Source: Planoprotostelium fungivorum (lineage: Eukaryota; Evosea; Variosea; Cavosteliida; Cavosteliaceae). Taken from it: a stretch of 32,954 nucleotides of DNA. Location: the NCBI GenBank assembly GCA_003024175.1, contig MDYQ01000335.1, positions 1 to 32,954 on the forward strand, read 5' to 3'. The notes beneath the pieces are model-generated. The model ran no database searches and was not told the DNA's origin. It saw only the letters and a list, made by a program, of their open reading frames with translations. Below, in pieces: positions 1 through 8,889 of this stretch. Each line of letters begins with the position of its first letter. Position 1 is the first letter of the stretch. A program made the position numbers and the translations under genes.

Positions 1-252
1 CCTAAACCCTAAACCCTAAACCCTAAACCCTAAACCCTAAACCCTAAACCCTAAACCCTACACCCTAAACCCTAAACCCTAAACCCTAAACCCTAAACCC
101 TAAACCCTAAACCCTAAACCCTAAACGCTAAACCCTAAACCCTAAACCCTAAACCCTAAACCCTAAACCCTAAACCCTAAACCCTAAAACCCTAAACCCC
201 ACCTAAACCCTAAACCCTAAACCCTAAACCCTAAACCCTAAACTCTAAACCC
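1..252. repeat. Telomeric repeat tract, CCCTAAA type
   Basis: The tract consists of CCCTAAA heptamers, C-rich strand 5'->3', as expected at the left end of a chromosome. It is nearly perfect in the first 180 bases. Variants appear near 57-63 (CCCTACA), 122-128 (CGCTAAA), 181-205 (extra A and an ACCTAAA unit) and 241-252 (CTCTAAA). Variants become more frequent toward the inner end, the usual pattern for telomeres whose outer part is renewed by telomerase. It stops abruptly at about base 252, where coding-like sequence begins. Confidence 0.97.
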
Positions 253-447
253 AACTTCAGCAAGAGGACCCTCAAGGACTTCAAGAAGCAGTTTGAAGAG
301 CACGAAGAAGCCAGGAAGGAGGAGAGGGAGAGGGAAGAAGCGGCCAGGAGAAAAGAGGAGGCCAGGAGAAGACCCTTCCTCTTTGGAAGAAAGAAGCAGT
401 TCCCTCCTCAGGATGACCCTGCCTCCAAGAGACAGAGGAAGGAGTAA
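253..447 (+). pseudogene. Truncated C-terminal end of a charged protein, abutting the telomere
   Basis: From AAC at 253 the frame is open for 64 codons to TAA at 445-447. The peptide starts NFSKRTLKDFKKQFEEH, continues with a Glu/Arg/Lys-rich stretch of coiled-coil character (EEARKEERERE) and ends in a basic KRQRKE tail. No Met starts this frame and the upstream telomere repeat carries TAA codons in it, so only the 3' end of a gene is present. A Met-initiated ORF from 293 lies in another frame and has less natural composition. I infer a gene cut by a chromosome break and capped by telomere addition. The protein family is not recognised. Confidence 0.5.
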
Positions 448-805
448 ATTCGATCAAAATAGATCATATCAAGAGACACCAGACTGTTGTACATTTTTTT
501 TGTATGTGTTCACTTGGTGGTCCGTGTGACGAGAGCCGTATCTTTCTTATGCCTTGCGCTACGGTGACTTTTTTTGACTCAAAAGATAGATCTCTTTGAG
601 ATCTATAAGATGGTACCATTTGCGTTAGTCTACAACCAGCCATAAGCGTCGAACAATACGCCTCAACCATAAACCCTATCTTATACTTGAATCCTCCATT
701 TTATCAATCGTTTTCTTATCTTCTCTCCCATATCCTTTCTTTTCTTCCGATTCGGAGAAGAAAAATAAATAGATCAATATACCGAAGAAACCGCTTTCGC
801 TTGAT
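448..805. other. Non-coding spacer after the truncated ORF
   Basis: No convincing coding sequence is seen. It contains a T-run with flanking TACA/TGTA (about 489-506) and an A/T-rich patch near 760-790 just before retroelement copy A. The first part could be the 3' UTR of the truncated gene. Confidence 0.5.
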
Positions 806-1135
806 TAGATGTGGATCGGGTGGATCGAGTGGCTGTGGTGGTGGATGAGGCGGTCCGTGCCTTCGGTTCAGGTGAGTGGTTGCTGTCCTTCGTGCCCGCT
901 AACGCTGACTTTGATGTAGTCGTTCCCTTTGCGTGGCAGTTGGTTTCGTCCCCACTTTCTTTGTTGGGGGAGGTGAGTCTTCGTTAAGGGAGGACTCCGC
1001 AGGCTTCGCTTCATCTTTGGAGGAGGAGTTGTTGGCGTCAGTGTCCTCGTCATTGTTGGCGTCTGCGTCGATGGTGGCGCTGGGGCTCTGGTGGATGATT
1101 GGCCTTCGGGCAAATAAAGAATTATTATTCACTTA
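806..1135 (-). mobile_element. Non-LTR retrotransposon fragment, copy A (ORF1-like region only)
   Basis: On the minus strand this segment encodes an acidic stretch (DADANNDEDTDANN, then SPPPTKKVGTKPTAT) that matches retroelement copy D (DVDANGDEDTDAND, SPLPIEKVGTKPTAT) and, with frameshifts, copy B. Nucleotide similarity runs from the AATAAAG-containing end (about 1,112) to the GGTGGATCGAGTGGCTG region near 820. No endonuclease or reverse transcriptase segment follows, so this is a partial copy. Just outside its 5' end (in element sense) is the interstitial telomeric sequence GGGTTTAGGG at 1,168-1,177. The opposite strand is also open for 80 codons, so sense was assigned from copy D, which carries the endonuclease. 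Confidence 0.6.
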
Positions 1136-1389
1136 CTCTTTCTTCTTTCCCTTGAGTGACGCGATGTGGGTTTAGGGTGCTGATGGTGTGCTCTCGCTGC
1201 TGGAGCGTGTGTAAAAGAAGCATCAGTGAGCCTGGTGATCTTGTCTTGGTTGCTCTGTCAACCCATCGTGAGTATCTGAGCAGAGTGGCAGATACATTCA
1301 CGAAATCGGAAAATATTATTTTCTTCGGCAGTCAAAATTGTCTTCCGTGGGCACTACACTTGTAAATTCTGTTGAAGATTCCTTAGGGC
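1136..1389. other. Spacer with one interstitial telomeric motif
   Basis: GGGTTTAGGG at 1,168-1,177 is the G-strand telomere sequence, inverted relative to the terminal tract. The remainder shows no coding sequence I can support. Confidence 0.5.
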
Positions 1390-1800
1390 CTCAGACAACA
1401 GGACCATATCCAAGTTTTTTTGGTCAGGTGGAGCAGGGCAGACAATCTACAACTAGTCAAAGACCACGGGACCACAGGACCACATCCAAAAATTCCAGAG
1501 TGAGAATGTTACAGCTCACATGTCTCTACAAAAATCAATCAAGACCACAAGATCACAGGGCCACATCCAATTTTTTGGTCAGGTGGAGCAGGGCAGAAAA
1601 ATAATAATATTCACTCGTTTCCTTTCACGCATCAGGCAATCTACAACTGGCCAAAGACCACAGGACCACAGGACCACATCCAAAAATTCCAGAGTGAGAA
1701 TGGTACAGCTCACATGTCTCTACAAAAGTCAGTCAAAGACCACAGGACCACAGGACCACATCCAGAAATTCTAGAGAGAATGGTATATCTCATATGTTTC
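1390..1800. repeat. Direct repeats built on GGACCACA motifs
   Basis: A block containing AAAGACCACAGGACCACA followed by ACATCCAAAAATTCCAGAG recurs near 1,456, 1,655 and 1,735, with weaker versions near 1,392 and 1,542. Two larger units can be drawn, roughly 1,390-1,600 and 1,635-1,800, each with the GGTCAGGTGGAGCAGGGCAG or ACAGCTCACATGTCTCTACA modules. The short ORFs here are by-products of the repeat and contain stops between units. The same core occurs in opposite orientation at 2,101-2,262. Confidence 0.75.
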
Positions 1801-2100
1801 TACAAATCAAGATAAGGAACAGCACAATACATTGCTCAACATTGGAGAGGTAAGATCATCATCATCGCCTCTTGAGGTGTCAACATGTGCTGATGGAGGT
1901 GTATAGGAGGGGTCGATAAAGTGGTGAGTTGGTTCATCAAGGTCTCATTGTGACCGTCTCAATGTGAAGATGATAACATTGAATATACCCTTCTTTAGAG
2001 AGGGTCACTCTCAGACGTACAAGTCTCTCCCAAAGCTATTTCCTTACCGTGCCAATACAAGTATCTGTTGGTCATAAACCCCCTTGAGTTCTGGGAGGGT
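1801..2100. other. Spacer, nothing recognised
   Basis: No gene or repeat is supported. The segment lies between the direct GGACCACA repeats and their inverted copies and would be the loop if the two blocks paired. Confidence 0.5.
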
Positions 2101-2262
2101 TTTTTTGGATGTGGTCCTGTGGTCCTGTGGTCTTTGACAAGTTGTAGATAGTGATACACAAAATGATGAAGATTCTGAATGTTTCTGTACTGTACGCTTG
2201 GGTTTTTTGGATGTGGTCCTGTGGTCCTGTGGTCTTTGACAAGTTGTAGATAGTGATCAGTA
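2101..2262. repeat. Inverted copies of the GGACCACA repeat, two tandem units
   Basis: The sequence TTTTTTGGATGTGGTCCTGT continuing into GGTCCTGTGGTCTTTGACAA is the reverse complement of the 1,390-1,800 core. It occurs twice, about 104 bases apart (2,101 and about 2,205), each followed by GTTGTAGATAGTGAT. Together with the upstream block it forms an inverted repeat with a spacer of about 300 bases. Confidence 0.75.
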
Positions 2263-2319
2263 CAGAACATTCAGGATTTTCATTCATATGTGTATCACAC
2301 GTAACCACTTACATTGCCA

Positions 2320-2960
2320 TGGAACAGTGAATCGATAGAAATGACCGCGAGACCACCAAACGTGTGTCCACTCCATTTGTGGTCCAAACTAGAACTTTCA
2401 ACCCCCACTTTTTGCAAGATGTGAGGAAGAAGCGGGATTGACGGGTGTAAATGTAAGAGTTGTCAATCTCAAAAAAGTACAACGATAATAAACCATCTCG
2501 ATCTATCGTCTGGTGGTGAAATCAAGAGATTGAGATTTATGAGAAATCGACAGAACAACCTTTTACGGTAGGATGGTCCCCGAGGATGGTGAAACGATCG
2601 AAACGACCGCGAGACCGCCAAACGTGTGTCCACTATCCACCTGTGGTCCAAACTAGAACTTTCAACCCCCACTTTGTGCAAGATGTAAGGAAGAAGTGAC
2701 ATCGAGGTGCCAAAATGCAGACATCATTGTCCCAACTGATGCAATGTGAGTATAATCAGTAGCCATTCTCGAGAGGAATCGATGACGAAACGAACTTTTT
2801 CGGTATGATGATCTCCTATGGTGGTAAAAAGAACGAAACACCGCAAGACCGCCAAATGTGTGTCCAGTCTTCTCTCCACACGTGAATACAGTGTTCGAGA
2901 TTTTTTGACACAATGGAAACAGATGGAAGAGCATTTGCAACATCATCTATTGCAGTTGTG
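2320..2960. repeat. Three diverged tandem units
   Basis: A core resembling ACCGCGAGACCGCCAAACGT followed by GTGTCCA starts at 2,344, 2,606 and 2,840 (spacing 262 and 234). The first two units share more, including GTGGTCCAAACTAGAACTTT and the CCCCCACTTT module with GCAAGATGT. The third is shorter and runs into the 2,880-3,330 duplicated segment. No open frame is conserved across units. Confidence 0.7.
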
Positions 2961-3330
2961 CCAGATCTGACGGACTGGAAAGAATCAGTCCTTGAGAGTT
3001 CACCGGTGTCGTGCATTTCATGTCTCTGCCACTCTCGCGAAAGAAAAGCATATTCCAATTTCCATCAAACTCACACAGAATATCATCCTCCTCTCCAGCA
3101 CTATCGAATTCAAAGGACAACTAGCCTTCGTAATATCCAAAGAATATGCAAAGATGAGATGATCTCATCTTGAATCACACCATTTTAGAACATGGACGAG
3201 CACCTTGTATCGAACCAGAAGCCTCGAACAGGTCAATCCATATGGCATGACCAGTTGTTGACTTTTGGATTGTCCACCATCTGGGGATGTTGCGGATCGA
3301 TCGCCCCCACAAAATGCTTTCTGAGAGTTG
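2880..3330 (-). pseudogene. Decayed segment, paralogue of 8,890-9,440
   Basis: This stretch aligns along its length with 8,890-9,440. On the minus strand both encode a related peptide: here LSRTDSFQSVRSG then ALPSVSIVSKN, there LSMTRYFQSVRSD then AVPSVIILLK. Shared DNA landmarks include GATGAGATGATCTCATCT-like sequence and a TATTCAAAGAAT / TATCCAAAGAAT block. The frame here is interrupted by several stops. The protein family is not recognised; the similarity shows only that the two segments share an ancestor that was probably coding. Confidence 0.45.
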
Positions 3331-3776
3331 GATAGTGCTTGCTCTTATTCTAGAGACGGTTGACGAGTCTGATGATATGTTACAAGCCCTTCCCGATTAC
3401 ATCGTGGAGCACTGCCAATCCGACATGGTGAGAGGGAGGAGAAAAAGAAGATTGAAGAAGACAGTTACGATACAAGATGATCCTCTGCATGGTTCTATCC
3501 ATTTCTAGAACGAGCATCAGTGGCATCAGTCTACTCTTACGAAACGATCGACTGGCGGGTGTGATGGAAGAAGCCAAGGGAAAGAGAGAGGAGAAAAAGT
3601 TGTACGAGCACGTGCTGGGCCTGAGAGAAGAGAAGGACGTGGAGAGAGTCAAGAGTGAGTTGTAGAGGGAGGAGGGAGAGTGACTCGAACAGGCTCTGTC
3701 TATGTGGACGAAGAAGATAGAACGACAGAGGAGGTATTGGATGGTCTACAACACGTGTACAATGTGTATTGTAATT
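3287..3776 (+). CDS. Possible small plus-strand gene, exon structure unresolved
   Basis: Three open segments follow one another: 3,287-3,508 (73 codons), 3,477-3,662 (helical and charged, with EEAKGKREEKKLYEHVLG) and a final segment ending at TGA 3,774-3,776 (GSVYVDEEDRTTEEVLDG then LQHVYNVYCN). A clean AATAAA lies 4 bases after that stop (3,781-3,786). The segments are in different frames, so short introns or frameshifts must intervene; a GTGAGT at about 3,655 near the second segment's end could be a donor. The gene would converge on the surface glycoprotein gene with only 34 bases between stop codons. No family recognised. A decayed gene is equally possible. Confidence 0.3.
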
Positions 3777-3780
3777 GAAG

Positions 3781-3786
3781 AATAAA
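3781..3786 (+). terminator. AATAAA polyadenylation signal
   Basis: A canonical hexamer four bases downstream of the TGA that closes the possible plus-strand gene. It lies in the 3' flank of the convergent minus-strand gene, so it cannot serve that gene. Confidence 0.4.
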
Positions 3787-3810
3787 TGAATTCGATGTAA
3801 AGGAGACTCT

Positions 3811-6501
3811 TTATCTCTGCAGTGCAATGTAGTCGGCTCTCTGTCTCCTCTTCCTGATGTAGAAGACGGCGGCTAAGGCGACGGCGATGACGATGACACC
3901 TCCCAATGTGTACAGAGCGATGGTCCATCTCGTGGAAGGCTCGCTCTTCAAGTCCACTTCTATCCTGATGGTTCTGCCGTAACCTCCTACATTATGACCC
4001 GGTGGACTGCAAACTCCCGTCGCGTACACAACATATCTTGCATTGGGTAGCCATATGGTGTTATCATTCTTGGTGATCGTCGTTGAGATCTGCTCAGTGC
4101 CGTTGATGTAAGCTCTGACGGTGATCTTGTATCTTCCGCAGGGACACTCGACTTGAGGTACATTGTTCACCATCCAGGCCCCACCACTCGCACTCACTTT
4201 CCTCTCGGTGTTAGCGATGAGGTTGAAGTCGTGTGGAGTGATGGATGCATCCACTGGAAAGATTGACCGGAGGAAAGAATAGTCTCCATCGTACGGTCTG
4301 TATGGCAATCGGAGGAGGTAGCTGTCGTTCTTGGAGAAGAGTATGGAGAACTTGGGTAGGTCATAGCTCTCACTGGAGCATTGGGATTGGAATCCTGTCT
4401 TCACAGCCTGGATCGTGAAGTTCTCGTGATAGACGGAAGCCGATTCGTTGCCAAAGGTGAACAACTCCGCCTTGTACCCACAAGGTTGAGGTAAATCCTT
4501 GACGCTCCACGTCACTCGGATCTTCCCGGTGTCCCCTCCGCTCAGTGCACCCATCCAGAAGTTCGTCTCATTGTAGTTGCCCCAGGGGTAATATTGATTC
4601 TTCACGACGTCACCAGGCAAGATATCCACCACTCTTCCCTTGGATCGGATGTCCCCATTGTCCCTTCTCTTCATGTAGACGGTCACTTGTTTCTGAGTGC
4701 AGCCTCCTTCGTCCGGCAGAGCATCCATTCGGTGATCGACATAGTCTGAAGTCCAGTATCCGACATCGAAAGAGCTGATCTCGCGAGATGGACCTCCTTC
4801 TTCTACAACGAGGAGAACATGGTCCTGCAGGTAAAAGTCCGCACAGTCAGAATGTAGAGCACCGAGATAGTAGGTGCGTAAGAAGGTAAGGTTTCCGTTG
4901 GACCATCCGTATGTGATGACGGGTGTGGGGGGTACGTACGTTACGTAGAGGGTGATGGAGTTGTACTGGACCAACACCCTGCAATCCTGGAATTGTTCCG
5001 AGCAGTAGGAATCGGAATGGACCGATCCATTTGTTGGAATTCCACCTCGAATGGGAGTGAGGGTGTGCAGATATACACTGGGCAGGTAGATGTCACGGAC
5101 GGTATAGGTGCTGGTGTTGCTGAGGGATAGGTACAGTCTGTCCGAGGACACTCTCAGCCTTTGGATGACCAACCGATCGACATGGCTCATCTGTCTGACA
5201 TCATCATCCATGTGAAGGATGAGAAGGAGGATCTCATCGGCCGTGATGTCTTTTGCTCGGACGTTCGATAGAGTCCAACTTCTTCCGAGAGAGAGTAGAT
5301 GAGCCGGTGATGTTGGCCATACTGTCATGAAGATTTTCCACGAATTTTCCTGTAAAGTTCCATGCACCGTGGATGATGGTGTTTGTGATGCGAAAGGTGA
5401 AGGCAGTCCATGCGGTCATGTTTGTCTCGGATGTGTTGAGAGTCACTCGATCCATGAAGAGGTAAGCCCGCGTTTGGATGACGAGATCGGATGATCCTTC
5501 GATGGTGGAATTAGAGACCTTCTGCTGGTGGAAGAAGTCGAGTGAATCGCTGGTATCCACACGGATGAGACCACCCAAGTGTAATGTTGAATTGCTTGGG
5601 AGGTTATTCAGAGTGGATTGGTACACGTTGCAGAGGAGACATCGGTTGATGTGTTGGAGGGTAGAATTGGAGATGTGTGTCTCCCTGCAGAAGTAGAGTC
5701 CGTAGACCTCCTGGATTTCGATTGCATCGGACGTGACACGGATCAGATGGAGGGGAAGTTTGAAGGTGAGGACGGCAGCTCTCAGCGTGGAGTCTTGAAG
5801 GGTCCAAGAGGTCGTAGTGAGATGATTGTTGACAGTGAATCGGTTCTCGTTGGTGGTGATGTTGGAGCCTGATACATTGAGAAGTCCGTTCCAAATGAGG
5901 TCTGATTGGATGTCGAGCCTTCCACCATTAAAGAGACGAGTAGAGGTAGAATTGAAGGTGTTGATTCTACCAGAGAAGGTGATGTGTGCAGAGCTCAAGA
6001 TCGCCGTGCTGCTGGATACTGCTGAATTTGAAAGCTCTATAGAAGATCCAGTACTGTTCACATCGACAGTCAGAGATTCTTGGACAACTATAGTAGTGTT
6101 CAACAGACGGAAGAGGGAGTTCTCCACATTGAGATGAACGGAGGAGATGTTCGAATCGGTCAAAGTCAAGTGACTGGAAGGGGGTGAGTTGACTGTTATG
6201 GAAGGATGGACTAAATCACCTGTCACGAACAACGATGTCTGTGGCCGTTAGAGAGCCCAAATTGATGGATGCACTGGTCGATTGGAAGATGATGGTAGAA
6301 TCTGCCTTTGGAATGTTCTCTCCTGAACTACAATTCCAACACCGAGTCTGGTCCGCGTCAGTGAACAAAGAACAACTGGACAAGACTCACATCAGAGGAG
6401 GGTAGGGTTGTCTGACAGCTGTTCTGGAAGTAGCAATCGTCAGCACTACAGGTGGTGATTGTCCACAGTAAAACGAGAAAGAGCAGGGGTCTACCTTGCA
6501 T
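3811..6501 (-). CDS. Type I membrane glycoprotein, four exons, about 844 aa
   Basis: I resolve exon 1 6,501-6,391, intron 43 nt (GTGAGT..CAG), exon 2 6,347-6,220, intron 46 nt (GTGATT..CAG), exon 3 6,173-5,323, and a last intron with donor GTATGG at 5,322. Its acceptor is less certain; ending at 5,256 gives exon 4 5,255-3,811 and 845 codons in frame. Start MQGRPLLFLVLLW opens a signal peptide (residues 1-20). Residues about 55-370 are Ser/Thr/Asn-rich with many N-x-S/T sequons and short alternating hydrophobic strands, like a parallel beta-helix ectodomain. The following 430 residues hold scattered cysteines. One transmembrane helix (about 807-830, ALYTLGGVIVIAVALAAVF) precedes a 14-residue basic tail ending in YIALQR, a YxxL-type sorting motif. 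It is probably an adhesion or recognition protein of the cell surface; no named family is recognised. Confidence 0.8.
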
Positions 6502-6689
6502 CTCTTCCGCTTCTTGTCTCGATTTACCCTCTTCCGGCGAGGAAGGCGAATCTCGCGAGAATGACGCCAACTCCGATGCAAAATCGAAAGGTCACGCGCG
6601 GGAACATCGACAGTCAACACCGTTCACCACGAAGAGTGGAGAGAGTGTCGCAATGCTTGGACGGGTAAAGAGACCCCATTGCGAGGACT
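6502..6689. promoter_or_regulatory. Probable promoter and 5' UTR region of the surface glycoprotein gene
   Basis: The only non-coding space between the glycoprotein start codon (6,501) and the start of retroelement copy B. An upstream in-frame ATG at 6,568-6,570 would add 23 polar residues before the signal peptide, so the 6,501 start is preferred. No clear TATA element seen; inferred from position only. Confidence 0.3.
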
Positions 6690-7345
6690 TGAACGTTTCA
6701 ATTTATTAAAAGAGTGCCAGCAATGCGGAAGCTGCGGCACAGACACCGAAGGCGAAGAAGACACCGACGCCAACGATTCCTCTCTCCAAAGAAGCAAAGC
6801 CAGCGGAGACCTTCGACTCGGACGACGGCTCACCTCCCCCAACCAAGAAAGTGGGGGCGAAACCGACCACCACAAAGGGAACGACTGCCCCTACATCAAA
6901 GTCATTGTCAGCGGACTCGAGAGACAGTCATCACTCACCTGAACCGAAGGTACGGACCGCCTCATCCACCAACACAACCACTTGATCCACCCAATCCACA
7001 TCTAAACAAGCGTCAGCAGTAGCTGGCGCTCAAAGATGAGTGACCCCCGACTCACCGTGCTCACCTGGAATGAAGTTTTACTCCAAAGAGAAAGTGACCA
7101 AGGCGGAGAGACATAAACTACCACCTGTATGGCTCAGTTACGAACATCACATCGCCCGAAATGGAGTGGCCATCATCCTCACATCCGGAGCAAGAATTCT
7201 CACCTCGTCTGGTTCTCCTGACGGCCGAGCCGTTGCGGCTCGCGTCATCCTCCGGGGGCGACCATATGTTATGGTGTCCTTCTTTGGACTTTCCTCAGAA
7301 TCAGTCGTTAATTATCGGGCGTGTCTATCGTTTACCAAAATTGGC
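6690..7345 (+). mobile_element. Non-LTR retrotransposon fragment, copy B (ORF1-like plus part of endonuclease)
   Basis: The first half matches copy D's acidic ORF1-like region (EEDTDANDSS) but is frameshifted soon after. Near 7,045 the endonuclease begins (DSPCSP frame; DNA CTCACCGTGCTCACCTGGAAT shared with copy D up to 20 bases at a time). Relative to copy D about 160 nt are missing immediately after that point, removing the first two endonuclease motifs. The downstream part is intact in sequence: NGVAII, then GSPDGRAVAARVILRG and RPYVMVSFFG, typical of the middle of an AP-type endonuclease. It ends near 7,345 at the 3' flank of the GPI-anchored protein gene. No reverse transcriptase is present. 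Confidence 0.65.
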
Positions 7346-7368
7346 GAATTAGATCGATCTTTTGATTA

Positions 7369-7374
7369 TTTATT
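7369..7374 (-). terminator. AATAAA polyadenylation signal for the GPI-anchored protein gene
   Basis: Reverse complement TTTATT at 7,369-7,374 gives AATAAA on the minus strand, 11 bases after the TGA of the 203-residue gene. It sits at the boundary with retroelement copy B. Confidence 0.5.
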
Positions 7375-7384
7375 GTAGAATCTC

Positions 7385-8089
7385 TCAGAGTACGAGAAGG
7401 ACGGTGACAACCACGATCATACCACTGAACATGATACCAGTGGCTGAATTCAAACTCTGCACGTATCCAGGCAGACTCGTCGAGTTACCACACACAAATC
7501 TTGTGGAAGTGCCGTAATTTGTCTTCACGCAGGCGGACGAAGTACACTTTGTGGAGTTGGAGGTAAAAAGTCCAGGTACTACGAGTATACTGTAGACTTC
7601 ACCCTGGCATGATGTACCTGGAAAGAGTCTCAGAGAAATTCAATTCATTTGGAGTGAGAAATACCTGAAAAGGTAACGGTGAGACCGTCCGAAGAGCTGT
7701 TTCCCGTGTACGGGAAGGAGTCCAGGCATGATATCTCGGTCGAACTGGTACCTTCAGAATTCTGGTTGCACTGGTTCAAGTTGTTGGAAGCCTGATTGAA
7801 GGTCTTTCCTGAGCAAGAAGTTCCGTAGTAGACTGATGTGGTCACAGCATTAGAACCGCATCGGTTGATGTTCGACGAGCTGATACCTGATGTAGCTGAT
7901 CGTTTGTCAGTCTATTATATACGTTATGAGAAGGATCTCACTCAGGGTTTGGCACTTTCCATTTGCATAGACGGTGTAGCTGTCCGTATGGTTGCACTTT
8001 AGGTCTCCGTAGTTGGTCACTTTGATGAATTGACCATCCACCGTAAGAAATACGGTCAGCACGAGAAATAAGAGAGTGTAGAGGTGCAT
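7385..8089 (-). CDS. Small secreted cysteine-rich protein with GPI-anchor-like tail, three exons, 203 aa
   Basis: Exons 8,089-7,942, 7,895-7,665 and 7,617-7,385 are separated by introns of 46 nt (GTGAGA..CAG) and 47 nt (GTATTT..CAG). Spliced length is 612 nt, exactly 204 codons including TGA, which supports the model strongly. MHLYTLLFLVLTVFLTVDG is a signal peptide. The mature part has ten cysteines (32, 46, 62, 77, 92, 106, 130, 151, 156, 169); four of them are spaced 14-15 residues apart. Several N-x-S/T sequons occur. The C-terminus is Asn-Ser-Ala followed by a hydrophobic tail (about 187-203, MIVVVTVLLVL) with no charged residue after it, as in GPI-anchor signals. A cell-surface role is inferred; the family is not recognised. 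An upstream in-frame ATG (8,212) would bury the signal peptide and was rejected. Confidence 0.85.
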
Positions 8090-8284
8090 GCTGCCTGTCG
8101 GAACTGGTGCAGGGGAAAAATGAGTTCCAAGCGAGACGTCTTGCTCATGATGTCTCATGATCCATGGAGGCACCTTAGAGTAACCTGAGAAAATTAACGC
8201 GAACCTGAACAAGACATCGATTGGTATCTTTCATACTCTATACCATCCGTTATAAGACGAGGTTCGTGTGGTCATCTCATCGTC

Positions 8285-8760
8285 ATGAGCTCATACCAGG
8301 TGAGACATCATGTGTGGAAGTTGAGGCGCGTGCCTTTGTGTCAGGTGAGTGATGGCTGTCTTTCTTTCGGCTTGGCGGTCGACTTATTTGCCGCCATCCA
8401 CAGAGGTGGTGTTATTGGCGTCATTGTCGTCGATGGCGGTGCTCTTCTTTGCCGGCCTCGAGTAAATTGTTGCCTTTGGGTAATAAAGATTTATCGCTCT
8501 CTAACAATTTCTTCTTCCCCATGACGATCGTGGGTTGTGTTGCTGGCTTTGTCTTCGGTGCCGCGTCACCGTTGAGGGTATGTTCCCACATGAGCGTGTG
8601 TCGTGCTGAACGAGGTCATGTGGTTTCAGGCCCTTCGTATCGGCTGTCTGTTTCTGTATGGCAACGGTTGAGGAAGCGTCTTCTGTCGCTCGAGCTTCTT
8701 TCTGAGGGCGGCGTTGTCCTTCTGCTGAACAAGGTCATGATAAAGTACAGCTAGAAATTT
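8285..8760 (-). mobile_element. Retroelement-related fragment, copy C
   Basis: The plus-strand text carries the same landmarks as copies A and E: AGGTGAGTGATGGCTGTC near 8,344, a TTGGGTAATAAAGAT signal near 8,479 and, beyond it, the GTGGGTTGTGTTGCTGGC block shared with copy E at 20,390-20,440. In element sense (minus) a short charged segment VQQKDNAALRKKLERQK (about 8,730-8,680) precedes it, which could be a coiled coil at the element's 5' side. All frames are broken. No endonuclease part is present. Confidence 0.45.
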
Positions 8761-8889
8761 GAGTACGAGGCCTACCGCTGGTACAACACGAAGAAGGAAC
8801 TATCACTTTCGATCAAAGAACAGTAGCAACGCTGAAGATGTTGAGAAGACGCAATTGAAGCAAAACAGATCATTGCGACGACACGACCA

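Noticed and set aside
3811-5367. A separate 518-residue protein starting at MHGTLQENSW
   Set aside because: Its first 40 residues overlap, in another frame, a well-formed glycoprotein sequence (NTIIHGAWNFTGKF). Joining both through a short intron gives a complete protein with signal peptide, ectodomain and membrane anchor.
6358-6570. Start at 6,570 for the surface glycoprotein
   Set aside because: It would place 23 polar residues before the hydrophobic core of the signal peptide; the ATG at 6,499-6,501 gives a standard signal peptide.
8670-8740. bZIP transcription factor in VQQKDNAALRKKLERQK
   Set aside because: The basic region and leucine heptads are too short and the frame is broken on both sides.
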